Positions 21,368-33,046 of a stretch of 64,000 nucleotides of DNA are shown in pieces. The position numbers and the translations under genes were made by a program. The stretch spans positions 33,842,001-33,906,000 of the forward strand of contig NC_070614.1 in assembly GCF_027172205.1 (NCBI RefSeq), written 5' to 3'. This stretch comes from Podarcis raffonei. Its lineage: Eukaryota > Chordata > Lepidosauria > Squamata > Lacertidae. Position 1 is the first letter of the stretch. Each line of letters starts with the position of its first letter. The notes beneath the pieces were generated by a model. It made no database searches and was not told where the DNA came from. It saw nothing but the letters and a program-made list of their open reading frames with translations.

Positions 21368-24300
21368 TTATTTGAAATTTTTACTGATTAGTAGTTCCCT
21401 TTTGTTCAAATGAGGCCTTATTACAATGATGTAACATTTTGGGAAAAAGATGCAGCCCATTACCCCGCTACTGGAGGCTAAGATTGAGAAGATCTGCACA
21501 GCTACCATATATTTCCCCTTGGAACTCAGGTAAGTTGGAACAAAGGAGAACCAAACACTGCAAAACCCTAACATGCTGAAAGTGATGAACTTGGCTTCAT
21601 TGAAACTATCTGGTAGCTTCCTGGCATGGAAAGCCACAGTGAAGCTGGCAAGTGCCAGGAAACCCAGGTAGCCCAAAGCACAGAAAAACATGGTACTTGA
21701 ACCCTCATTACATTCCAATACAATTTCATTAGACTTTGAATGTTTGTCAACATTTGGGAATGGGGGAGAGATTGCCAACCATATAATACAAATCATTGTT
21801 TGGATAGAGGAGCAAGAAATAACAACAGAGGTGGACAGTTTTCTGCCCACCCACTTCCTCATCCTGGATCCTGGCTTGGTGGCCATGAAAGCCAGAACCA
21901 CAGTCATGGTTTTTGCCAGCATGCAAGATACAGCCACTGAGAAGATGATTGCAAAAGCAGTTTGTCGGAGGAGACACATTACCTTCTCAGGTCGTCCAAT
22001 GAATAGCAATGCAGACAGGAAACAGAGCAAAAGAGAGATGAGGAGAATGTAGGTGAGAGAACGGTTGTTGGCTTTGACAATGGGAGTGTCATAATGCTTT
22101 GCAAAAATGCCTAGCACCAGACCTATGATCAAAGAACATGAAAGAGCACCAGTAGCTAAACTGATCCCCAAAGGTTCTTCATATGACAAAAAGGTTACAA
22201 GCTTAGGAATGCATGTCTTTTTATCCTTGCTTGGATAATGATCTTCTTGGCATTGAAAACATTCAGCCATGTCTGGAAGAAAAGAGGAAATAATATTTCT
22301 CTGAATTATGTACACATTTTTGATAGTACTCTACAAAATCATTCTCACCATTCTTATCAGATATCCTCCCTTCTGGACATGGAAAGCAATCATAGCAGCA
22401 GAATGGCTCCCCTTCCTTCTTTTTCTTGCTATAACCGGGAAAGCAGGAATCAGTGCATACAGAAACAGGATATGCCTAATGCATCAAGGAAATAAGAGGG
22501 TGTTAATGTTAGTGTCACTTTAATGCCAGTTGTTTGTTAAGCAAGCTTAGCATGGTTCAAATAGAATATAGAGAAAAATTGAAGATTGTAAAGTGCAACA
22601 ATTGCCTCTCGTTATATCCTACAGTGTGGAAGTTACCCATTGATATACATCTATTTATTTATATAACTTACTTTATTTTTTAATTGAATTTGGATACCGT
22701 CTTTCATCTGAAGATCTGAGGACAGTTCACAACATAAAAGTACAGAATAAAACCACAAAGTGCATAATGAAAACAAGAAGAACAACATAAATCAATAACC
22801 TCCACCCTCCCACATCTAAAACAACACTGACTGTTAATCAGCCTTGTTGAAGAGAAACCTTATTGAGAAACCTAAAGATGTATGATGAAAGTGCCAGACA
22901 AACCTCCCTGGGAGAACATTTGCCAAACATGGAGCCACTGCAGAAAATGCTCATTCTCCTGTTGCTACTTTCCGACTCCTTGTGGTTGAGGCACATGAAG
23001 AAGGGCCTCAGATGATGCTCACAGTCTTGTTCCGTTTATATGGGACAAGAAGGTTTTGAGGTGAGCCATTTATAGGTCAAAACCAGACCCAAGCTAGACA
23101 CCAAGGCACCACCACATAGAATGCATTGCAGTAATCAAGACTTGCATCTCATGAAGTACACAGTGATGGGGATACACAGTCCATTCATTGTCTAGGCAGC
23201 TATATGATACCCTTTCTCATTGTGTGTCATGTATTGTAAGTCTTAAAATATTGCCATTTAATTGCCTCCTGGAAAGAGAAGGGAGAGCTAGAAGAGGCCT
23301 CTACAGTTCCAGTGGCAATTTTGTGATTGGTGATGGTATTTCTGTGCACCAAATGGCTATGCACAACAGAGCATTTCATATGTGAAAAGTTTTTTTGGTG
23401 TCCCTGTGAAAATTCAAAATGAGGTTACTTCATTAACTATTGTATTTAAATCCTACCTCATTAAAACATCTGTGCCACACAATGGCATCTTCTTTAATGG
23501 TGATTGCTTGGTCTTCACTTGGAGCTTTGAGATGAATCTTTCCAACTTTCACTCTAACAAAAGATTTGTTTGGGAATGTGACCCAGTTTACAATATCAAA
23601 TCCTGCCACTAATACCCGATTCTGGTCAAAGGAAACCACATCCCCAGCACTGTTGTTAAATGAGCCTTGTTTCAGAAAGTGGTGGACCTAGATTGAAAAG
23701 GCAAATACTGACATTTAATAAAATGGTGTTAATGTACAAGAAGCCGAACCTTTCTCTCTTAAACAGTAAATAATACATATATAATAATCCACACTTTTTC
23801 ATTGCAGTAAATCACCTTTTCCAAAGTTAAGAGAAATATTAAATTAAAAAAAAACTTTAAGAGAAGCAGAGAGGGAATATAGAACATTTTCAAATTTACC
23901 CATGCACCAAAAAGCATAGACAGGACCAGATGGGTTTCTTTGCAACTTAAAGGTAAAGGGGCCCCTGACCATTAGGTCTAGTCGTGGATGACTCTGGGGT
24001 TGCGGCGCTCATCTCACTTTATTGGCCGAGGGAACTGGCATACAGCTTCCGGGTCATGTGGCCAGCATGACTAAGCCACTTCTGGCGAACCAGAGCAGCA
24101 CACAGAAATGCTGTTTACCTTCCCACAGGAGCTGTACCTATTTATCTACTTGCACTATGATGTGCTTTCAAACTGCTAGGTTGGCAGGAGCAGGGACCGA
24201 GCAATGGGAGCTCACCCCATCACAGGGATTCGAACCGCCGACCTTCTGATTGGCAAGTCCTAGGCTCTGTGGTTTAACCCACAGAACCACCCACATCCTT

Positions 24301-27300
24301 TGCAACTTACAACCAAGCAAATACAGTTAAGGATTTCACCACATAACATTTGAGGGAGTAGCTGGGGGAGCGAGCTGTCCTTAAAAGGTAGTGCCTTCCA
24401 CAAATGCTTCCTTATGCTACTTTTTGGGGTACATTTTGACTGGGCATTTCATGTTCATTTTCTTAATTGAATAGGCTTGTAGTGACCTGAGTTCTTATTT
24501 ACCTGTTTGGTTTATTTGGCATTTACTGTAAGAAGGTAAACATAACAAGACATGGTGAGTAAAAAGTGGCATAGAAATATAATGAATGAAATGAACCTCT
24601 CTACCAGTTATTATTGTCAACTCTTCATTCTGGGTGTGGGGCAATGTATATTGGGCTATATAGTTCCCATTTTCAGCTCGCTCACATTGTTGGGCTTCAA
24701 ATAAGATTAGCTGCAACCAGCATTACTAATGGCCAGGGATCTCACAAGCTGGAATCCAACACCCTCTAGAGTGCCAGTTTCCCCAACCCTTACTTACAAT
24801 CTTTGCAACAATACTATACAGTGGTGCCCTGCAATACGAATGCCTCGCAAGACGAAAAACCCGCAAGACGAAAGGGTTTTCCGTTTTTGAGTTGCTTCGC
24901 AAGACGAATTTCCCTATGGGCTTGCTTTGCAAGACGAAAACGTCTTGCGAGTCTTGCAATTTTTTTCCGCTCCCCCCCTTTTTCTAAGCCGCTAAGCCGC
25001 TAAGCCTTTAATAGCCTCTAAGCCACTAAACCGCTAATAGCGCTAATCCGCTAAGCCACTAATAGGGTTGCTTAGCAAGACGAAAAAACCGCTAGAGGAA
25101 GAGACTCGCGGAATGGATTATTTTCGTCTTGCGAGGCACCACTGTACCTAGTTTTCCATCCCTAGTCCTTGCTCTATGTACATCCCATGTACAACCTATG
25201 AACAGCAGCACCCAGGAAATTATTATGAGTGTGGCCCAGGGCACTATGAGGACTATTATCACCAACTCTTCGATATACAGCTTCATCTGGATTAGAGAAT
25301 AGCATAGGTCACTAGGAAAAGTGCAGGCAAATACAGAAAATGCAAGGAAATGACATTGCCAGCCATTACCTGCCATGGTTGATTCTTCTGAAGTTTCTTT
25401 CTTTCTCCCTCTGCCATTGTTCTGTGTTTGGATGTGGATGAAAGCATATGCAGTGCATGGGCCACTGCATAGACAGCATTGTAGATACAGTAGCTGTGAC
25501 CAGTCATGCTCATTTCAAAAATAGGTCCAGGAAGATTCTCCAAACTCTCATCTCCAGTACAGATATCACCCACCACATCATCCAAAGCAGAGCTTGGGAA
25601 AACACAGCCAAATGCCTGTTCCCAGAAATCTCTGATAAAACCATCATCTGCTGTGCTGGAAGGGTTTCTGCCCTGAAGAAATTTTTTGAATCCCTGTACC
25701 TCATTGGAGTGAATTGAAAAAGATATAGCACCATGGAAGGCTTGGATATCCCAATCACGTTGGTAGGAAAATGATTTGAACTCTATCTGTGCTGTCAGGA
25801 TCCAGACTATACCTCTTGGCATTTGTGTTGTAACTTCCACTTCTGGTAGATATAGCACCCATCTCAAAAATATTATGGAATCTGCTTCTCCATAGCAGAC
25901 AAATGCATTGGCTGTGCTGCTCATAACTCTGTCAAACATTTCAGCTGCTTTTTTTATTATGTCTCCATTCTCATCATCAAAGCTGAAATTTTGGGGACAC
26001 GTTTCTACAAAGGCTAAACATATGCCACTCTGGGATAATAAGGGAAGCATGTGTTGCAGAAACATTTCTACTTTATCATTGTCATCAGCAATGAATCCAA
26101 TCCATATCCATTTGAAATGGATGAGTAACTGGAGAATCCCCAGAAACTGAATGCTATCATTTGGGACCATCTGATAGGATGAAAGGAATTCAGTGATATA
26201 TGTCCTCCAAGGAGTGGAACCATACAAAAGCTAAAGGTTTATTGGAAGTGGAGTGGGTAGAAAACCAAAGAAATATTTTTATATATATTAAAAGAAAACA
26301 TGTATTCATTCCTTTCAATGCTATCTCAAATAGATTAAATTCGGACAAATGTATTTTATTTTTTTTAAGTACACTGTATGCTTCAATTGGCTTATCAGTT
26401 CTGGGCAGACTGTGTCATTCCAAAAGCCACTGTTCTTTAATGAATCTGTTAGTACACTAATTTGCTTGATTTTGAGATACGAAATTTTATATTCTGGCAT
26501 GATGTTAAAGATTTAAGTCATAATTTTGGGACTATGAACAGGTATACTTCTTTTTCTTAATGGAGAAACAGGAAACTTTGTGTTCTTCCTGCTGCTCTGG
26601 CATTAGACCTCACTCCTATAGGCTGGAGGAGTACCATCATAATCAAGGAGGAGAAATGATTTGTGGCTAGATTAAAGAGCCCCTTCCCCATTTCAGGTTA
26701 GACTAGAAAAATGTTTCAAATGAGTTTACTACATTACTAAATGGGTGGGGGGATAGGATGGCTTGATTATGTCATTCAAATGGGTTACATTATTTCTATT
26801 TAATAGCAAATGTGGGCAAAAAGTAGTCAAGACACCAGGACAATGGGAAACTAGGAGGCCCTTATCCAGATTTTGCATACATCACCAATTAGATATCATG
26901 TGTAGTTCCTTCTGATAATAACAATAAACAACTCTTGGTGGCTTCCAGCACATATACAAAATAAATAAAATGTCAAACATTAAAAACTTCCTGATACAGG
27001 GCTGCCTTCAGATGTCTTCTGAAAGTTGTGTGGTTCTTTATCTCCTTGACATCTGATGGGAGGGCGTTCCACAGGGAAGGCACCACTGCCAAGAAGGCCC
27101 TCTGCCTGGTTCCTTCTACCTTCACTATTTGCAGTGAAAAAGGTGCCAGAAGACCTTTGAATGAGGAACTCAGTGTCTGGGCTGAACAGTGGGGGTGGAG
27201 ACGCTCCTTCGGTTACACTCGGGTTTCCATTGTTTTATTTTTAAAATAAAATGGTCAGTGGATCAATTAGGTAATTGGTCTTATATGAGGTTCACTATAG

Positions 27301-30300
27301 ATATTAATGTATATAACATCACATATACCCAAGTGTAATAAAACCAATTCTTACATATTTGGGGGTCAAAGTGTTACCCTTGACAGCATCCTTGTGGTTA
27401 TTATTAACATTTGTACATTTCTTCTTTGTCACTAAATAAAATCTCCTTCTTTGTAAGGCTAGGGCTATGGCAGTGAAAGTTGTGATCCCAAACCAGAACA
27501 GAATTGTACTGAGCACTGTAATTACGCAGCAGCCGCAGAGCTAACATTCTCCTTTCCCTTCCTCCCCCACAACAAACACTCTGTGAGGTGAGTGGGGATG
27601 AGAGACTTCAAAGAAGTGTGACTAGCCCAAGGTCACCCAGCAGCTGCATGTGGAGGAGTGGAGACACGAGCCCAGTTCCCCAGATTATGAGTCCACTACA
27701 CCACACTGGCTTCCTTCTATAAAGGAGAATGTGAGATCCATATGCAAAAGGATAGCAATTGGATCCAGGAATGTTTGAAATGTCCCTCACAATGAACAAT
27801 AGAATAATTAATTGGCCTAAAGAACTTTAAGCATTTTTGAATAACTTCACATGTATATGGCCTAAAAGAATCTTTTTGTCTTTTTCTCCACCATTTATAA
27901 GTACTGTTTCCCCTTATCTGCATATCTTCTTCTTCTTCTTCTTCTTCTTCTTCTTCTTCTTCTTCTTCTTCTTCTTCTTCTTCTTCTTCTTCCTTCTTTA
28001 GCGATCACTCGTAGCTGAGTAAGATTGTCTTCCATAAACAAGGTTTTAACAGTTGGTCTGTAAGTGATTGTGGAGCCCAATTCTGGATCCCCGTGTCCTT
28101 CCACAGTGGAGACATAGCTCTCCAGATGGGAGTTGATCATGCCTTCCTCTTAGCACATTTCTCCCTTGCGTTCTGAGTTCAAGCATCTTCAAAACCCATG
28201 ACACCTTTGGTAAAGGCTCTTCTCCAACTGGAGTGCTCGCAGGCGAGTGTTTCCCAGTTGTTGGTGTTTATACTACATATGGCATGCTACGTATCTGCAT
28301 ATGGCATTCATATAAATGGTAAGGTCTACATGTTTACATGAAATGTACCTATCCCTGTCTCTCAAAGATTAGGCCACGTTAAAAACAACGACCATACATT
28401 TCTAAACTCCGCACACACATCCTACCTGTGGAATCTTGTAGATACTCAAAACATTAGCTATGTGGTGAGACGTTTCTGAGTGAAGTGCCCCAATGACTGA
28501 AAAAAGATTATCTTGGAAGCCACATTTATAGTTGGGGATAAATCTGTCTCTTGTTGAAAGAAGTTTCATTGTAGCATGATAGGTGAATGCAGCATTGGAA
28601 TAGATGTCATACATATGAAATCCCAGGGTGACATTTGGTAGGATCTTGGGGTTTCCGTTGATCTCGTTTATAGCAAACACCAAGGCCAGGATGTGCTGGT
28701 AGTTCTTAGTCACTGCACTATGAAAAGATCTGCATTTTGTTATATTTATTTTCTACACTTTGTAATAGTATTTCTATTGCATCATGCACATTTCTTATTA
28801 TTATTAAGTTATTTATTGTTGTTGGTTTTGAACATTACAGTACTGGAGTCCAGTACTTCATAAATTAATCATTTATTCAGGTGCTCAGCATTATGCTGGC
28901 ATATCAAATATACATCAACAAGTAAGGTACCATGTCTCCTGGATCAAGAATGAGTTCAGAGCTGTAGTCTTCATAATTTATATTATAATGATAATTTATA
29001 TTATTTTATCTACTTATTTAGCCTTCTTTCCTCTACCTTATCAGCAATACAACAAAACAGATCACAAAATTCTATTTTCAAATGCCTATTTGTTCTATTT
29101 TCAGTTGCCATCTAAAGACATTAGTATACCGTATTTTTCGCACCATAGGGCGCACCGGACCATAGGGCGCACCCAGTTTTTAGGGGGGGAAATCAAGAAA
29201 AAAAAATTTTTCCCCCCAGCCCCAAAGAGCAGCGTACAGGTTGCGCACAACCTCTCCCTGCCGGAGGGGTTGCGCGCAGCTATGGAGCAAGCCAAAGCAG
29301 CAAGCGGGATGGATCCCACTCGCTGTTTTGGCTTCCCCTTTAGCCCCGTGCAGCCTCTCCCTCCCGGGAGAGGCTGCGTGGGGCTAAAGACTCCATAGCC
29401 CCGTGCAGCCTCTCCTTGCCGGAGAGCCTGTGCAGGGCTTTCCTGGCTTTACTGGGAGGTGGGGGGGATTCACCCACCTCCCGCAAAACCGGCAGAAGCC
29501 GCGTAACTCCTTTAAAGAGATCGCGGCTTATCCTGGCTTTTCTAGGAGGTGGGAGAAGGGACTGATGCGGCCAGTCAGTCCCTTCTCCCTCCTGTGGAAA
29601 AGCCCGCAAGAGCGCACGGAGCTTGTGTGCAGCTCTTGGGGGCTTTTCCCGCCTGCCTCCCCCCTGCATTTGCTCCATAGGATGCACACACATTTCCCCT
29701 TGCTTTTTAGGAGGGGAAAAGTGCGTCCTATGGTGCGAAAAATACGGTAACTATTTAATGGCCATAGAAATGTAGGACTGAAACAAATTATCCTTGGCAT
29801 GATGTTATTGAGAAGTGCTGTAACAGAAAATTCTATGTTTTGTGTCCCGACCTTTATCACCTTGCGAATTGGAGTAATGTCATCAAACTGTGCCTGCCTG
29901 AAACAAAATCATAGCATTTTGCAGCTTTTGGACAACATAGAGAACATTACCTCTATCTGGAAAACCTCCAGTGTGTAGATTACTGAGACTAAAATACCTG
30001 GACTAAGCTATATCCCTGTTCTGGGATTTCTAGTTGACTGGACTCAGTGATCTCTTTGTTATACAAAGCAACTCTGTCATTCTCTTTCCTTCCTATGGAG
30101 ATTATATTCTGAGGTAATTGTTTCTCACTGGCTCTTTCCATTCTACTAGCTTTCCATTATGCCCACTATATCAATGATGTCCTCTAAGACTAAGTACTCC
30201 AATTCACCCCATTGGAGGCATCTGGCATTAATGTATAAACACTTGCATAAAGTTTCTCTTTACAAGCCTTTTCAGCACTTGTATTTTAATCTGTGATGCA

Positions 30301-31314
30301 TTGGCCTCTCTGAATTGATTTCCTGTGTCCTTCTGCAGCTGCTGGACCACATTATCTCTATGTGGAATATTTCCAGGGTGTGTTCTATTGAGACTCTATA
30401 TTCAAGTTCTAAGCTTAAATATTTCCTGTCCCATAAACTGAAAAAGTACTTAAAATGTCTCTCTTTTTCTCATTTATTTTGCTACTTCTGAACCATGGGG
30501 AAATATGAAAAAATCGGACAGGATATTTGCTTCAGTTTGAGAAAGCTAGCCCAAACCTGTGTGAAAGATTGATAGCAAGAGTAGGGAGGAATGTTTCAAC
30601 TATGGCTATCATGCACTAAGGAGAGGATTGGACCAGATGCTTTTCAATTTCCCTTCCAACTTTATCATTCTATAGGGATGACATTAGTTGTCAGTTCAGA
30701 ACTTGTAATGCTAAATGGTAGCTTCAATTTCATGAGAGAATCAGTTGAATAGGCAGCATGTGTCTACTCCAATGAACAGGGAATCTGAGACTTGGGTCCA
30801 TCCTTCTGCCATTGACGGTCATGCAACTCCAAAGTAGCAATGAAGCTGGATTACCACACCATATCAATATTGCCTAGATATCATGCTTGCTAAAGCTATG
30901 TCCCTCAACAGCTGTAATTTCTTGTCATTTTGGAGTGTGAGTCAACATAGAAATACATTAACACATCATGCTAAAAGGTTTAGTAATGAAAATATATCTT
31001 TCATGCACTGCTACAGAACAAATTTGCCAATTCTACTGTATTGGGAGCTTGTAAAATAGAAAATATCCTAGGTATACTGTAGAAAAAAGTATTTCTTACA
31101 TTGCTTCTTCAGATAATTTCTGGGGAGGTTGTTCATCAAAAGCCTTTGGACTGGAAAGGATTATGCTCTGAGAACCAATGCTTCCAAAGATTATGTCTCC
31201 AGGCTGATAATACCTGTGAAGAATATCAAAGGGATCCTGCATTCTATATTTAACAACAGAAGTGGCCAATATTTGGGACAGTAGGAGCATATGCAATACC
31301 ACTGATGCAGGCAT
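21368..31314 (-). CDS. Vomeronasal type-2 receptor, gene B (complete, 6 exons)
   Basis: Exons in transcript order: 31100-31314, 28426-28717, 25370-26230, 23457-23687, 22349-22475, 21368-22272. They total 2631 nt, 876 aa, with consistent phases and no stop. The signal peptide is about residues 1-20 ([20 protein letters not shown]). The ligand domain runs to residue 533 and includes [15 protein letters not shown] and, at the start of exon 3, [15 protein letters not shown], where the common P-x-L-S-D motif is replaced. Exon 5 is the cysteine-rich linker ([16 protein letters not shown]). Exon 6 has seven hydrophobic segments, the [16 protein letters not shown] motif and the end [16 protein letters not shown]. 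It is closest to gene D within this window (shared [18 protein letters not shown], similar exon 1 and upstream flank), so the two look like fairly recent tandem duplicates. Introns hold a Sauria SINE, a MITE, LINE pieces and a MIR-like SINE. Confidence 0.9.
22668..23165 (-). repeat. L2/CR1-type LINE 3' fragment in intron 4 of gene B
   Basis: In minus sense it carries CATCATCTGAGGCCCTTCTT, then TTTGGCAAATGTTCTCCCAG, and finishes in the typical 3' end (GACGGTATCCAAATTCAATT plus an A-rich tail). The same phrases occur in the forward copies at 59.4 and 61.3 kb. Confidence 0.7.
23950..24297 (-). mobile_element. Sauria SINE in intron 3 of gene B
   Basis: In minus sense: tRNA-like head with B box (GGTTCGAATCC as its reverse complement GGATTCGAACC), then the Sauria body with AAGTAGATAAATAGGTACAG, and a 3' end GGGGCCCCTTTACCTTTAA. 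It is flanked by 12-bp direct repeats CTTTGCAACTTA (23938-23949 and 24298-24309). More diverged from the 6.7-kb copy in its CpG sites, so probably older. Confidence 0.9.
24819..25144. mobile_element. TA-flanked MITE, CAGTGGTGCC termini
   Basis: Inverted ends CAGTGGTGCC and GGCACCACTG are bounded by TA on each side (24817-24818, 25145-25146), as for Tc1/mariner. Inside, a unit like GCAAGACGAAA occurs repeatedly, inverted near the right end, and a second tandem block repeats CTAAGCCGCTAA-like units (about 24985-25060). No coding capacity. It lies in intron 3 of gene B, 225 bp from the exon 3 donor. Confidence 0.8.
26885..27245 (-). repeat. L2/CR1-type LINE 3' fragment
   Basis: In minus sense it shares AACGCCCTCCCATCAGATGT and GACATCTGAAGGCAGCCCTG with the forward copy at 678-1035, followed by an AGTTTTTAATG 3' region. 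It lies in intron 2 of gene B. Confidence 0.65.
27535..27720 (-). repeat. MIR-like CORE-SINE
   Basis: In minus sense it begins GCCAGTGTGGTGTAGTGGACTC (A-box-like), contains GGGTGACCTTGGGC, the MIR core signature, and continues to AGAATGTTAGCT. A second, shorter copy lies at 41125-41270. This is an old, widely shared amniote repeat type. Confidence 0.65.
27924..27992. repeat. (CTT)n microsatellite
   Basis: About 23 uninterrupted TCT/CTT units in intron 2 of gene B. Its length makes variation between individuals likely. Confidence 0.95.
29129..29747. mobile_element. TA-flanked MITE, CCGTATTTTT termini, long form
   Basis: Left end CCGTATTTTTCGCACCATAG and right end, its reverse complement, are bounded by TA (29127-29128 and 29748-29749). 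The subterminal GGGCGCACC-type unit is repeated and the interior is GC-rich with inverted stretches (the CCTGGCTTT..GGAGGTG phrase occurs twice). It is 619 bp with no credible protein. It is related to the 169-bp element at 5214 and lies in intron 1 of gene B. Recent-looking, since the ends match closely. Confidence 0.8.
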
Positions 31315-31591
31315 CCTGAATACTAATCTTTACTATTGATCTTGCTCCCTGTCTTCAGACGTAACATAATTATCAGTGTCGAGGCTGCAATGTCCCTGCA
31401 CCCTAATTTTGGAGTTTAAGATCTTGCATCTCAAACAGGAAACTCATGGAGCTTTATCTCTCCCAAATTCTGCTCCTTAGTTCAGCATTGTATGGGACTG
31501 AGTTATATTTATTCCAAAGTTACAGTATTTTAATTAGTTCTGTTATTGACTATGCTACTATAGCTCTCGGGGATTCTGCAAGCAGCAGAAT

Positions 31592-31626
31592 CAATTGCAG
31601 TTTGTTAGCTAATTACAGGGGACTCA
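31592..31626 (-). promoter_or_regulatory. Candidate upstream block of gene B (TAATTACAGGGGACTCA)
   Basis: CAATTGCAG and TAATTACAGGGGACTCA lie about 280-310 bp upstream of the start codon. Gene D has AATTGCAG and TAATTGCAGGGGACTCA at almost the same distance (42724-42759). The conserved core may be a promoter or simply mark how far the duplicated flank extends. Inference. Confidence 0.35.
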
Positions 31627-31631
31627 GATGA

Positions 31632-32884
31632 AAGATGTATTCTCTGGAGAACAGTGAAATAAATACATGATTGCCATCTCTGAAGGAAAGTATTATCTCT
31701 TACTCAGTGGGGTAGCCTTGAGTAACAAGAAGAAAATGGGGCTAGTAGTTAAAGAAATTGATCTGGATCCAAATCTGGAGCCAAAATCAAAAACATGAGA
31801 AGCTGCCTTAAACTAAGCCAGACAATTTGTTCACCTAGCCCCATATTGTCTACACTGACTGGCATGGGTTATCCACCTTTTAAAACAGGGGTCTCTGAAT
31901 CCTACCTGTAGATACCAGCATTTGAACCTGGTAACATCATTATTGTTAGCTGAAGCTCTAACACTGAACTATGGCCTATTCCCCAAATTGGTAGATGTAA
32001 GCAGTGCTAGATGAAAGCAGTGGTGACAATATGTTGGAGGACAGGACTGTATGTGTTCATTAGCTTGCAATGTAGTTTCCAAGTTGGTCCATTGGAGTTG
32101 GTCAGAGTGGAGGAAAAACTACTGCAGTGTTAAAGGGTGATTCCACTGTCACCCCAGTCACCTTATGTAGTTGGAATGGAGAGGGGGCTGCAATTTAGTT
32201 CTTCACCTCAACAATAAAATGTCTTGGTCTGCCCCTGCTACCTTCCCTTATGTGTTTTCTCCACACTTGATGGTTATGATTGTAGAGGGCTTAATTGAAT
32301 GCAGATTGAAAAAAGATTATGGGTAAATTTATCACGGGCTTTTCTCTCCCTCCCCACCCTTTAAGGAAGGAAGGGAAATTTAAAACATATAATTAAATAA
32401 ATAGTGAATTGGGATTGAGACATGAACAATATATGAAATTCTGGTGTATTCTGACTAATTTAGTACAAAGTTATGGCTCACTGAGGGAGCAATCCTACAC
32501 ACAAGAAGCTGGTATAAAACAATTTGGTGTAAGTTAAGGTGGCATAAACTTACAGCACTCCCTAGCCATGCTCAGCTGTAGAGTTGTTTCTCTGCCTCAG
32601 CCTGACAGTGGGAGTAGGTTTCTGCACCGGGTTGCAAGGTTATGTGACTGAGCAACACAGTATATTATGACTATCCCACACATAAAATATTACTGCAATG
32701 TCACCGGAACTTAGAAAGCAGTCACACACTGAGTTAGACCACTGTTCAGTTTAGCTCAGGACAGTTTACAGAAAGGTAGTAATTCTTAAAAATTTCACAT
32801 GAGGTTGCTCCTCACCCTGCCAGCCATTGGTTGAACAAGAGATTGAAGTACAGATTATCTGTATGAGAAGCACTGAACCACAGC
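31632..32884. other. Spacer between gene B and the split exon 6 relic
   Basis: No open frame, repeat signature or exon relic recognised. Ordinary AT-rich spacer. Confidence 0.4.
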
Positions 32885-33046
32885 TCAGTTTTGATCACAA
32901 TGGTGTAACATTTTCGGAGTAAAGATGCAAGCCAGCAACTCAAGGCTGAAGGCTAAGATAAAGAAGATCTCCACAGCTACCCTATATTTCCCCATAGAAT
33001 TCACGTAGGCTGCAATGAAGGATAACCAAACACTGCAAAATACTAA

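Noticed and set aside
27895-28140. Arginine-rich frame
   Set aside because: It is the (CTT)n microsatellite translated on the minus strand.
29340-29750. Frames of 115-136 codons on both strands
   Set aside because: They come from the GC-rich interior of the 619-bp MITE.
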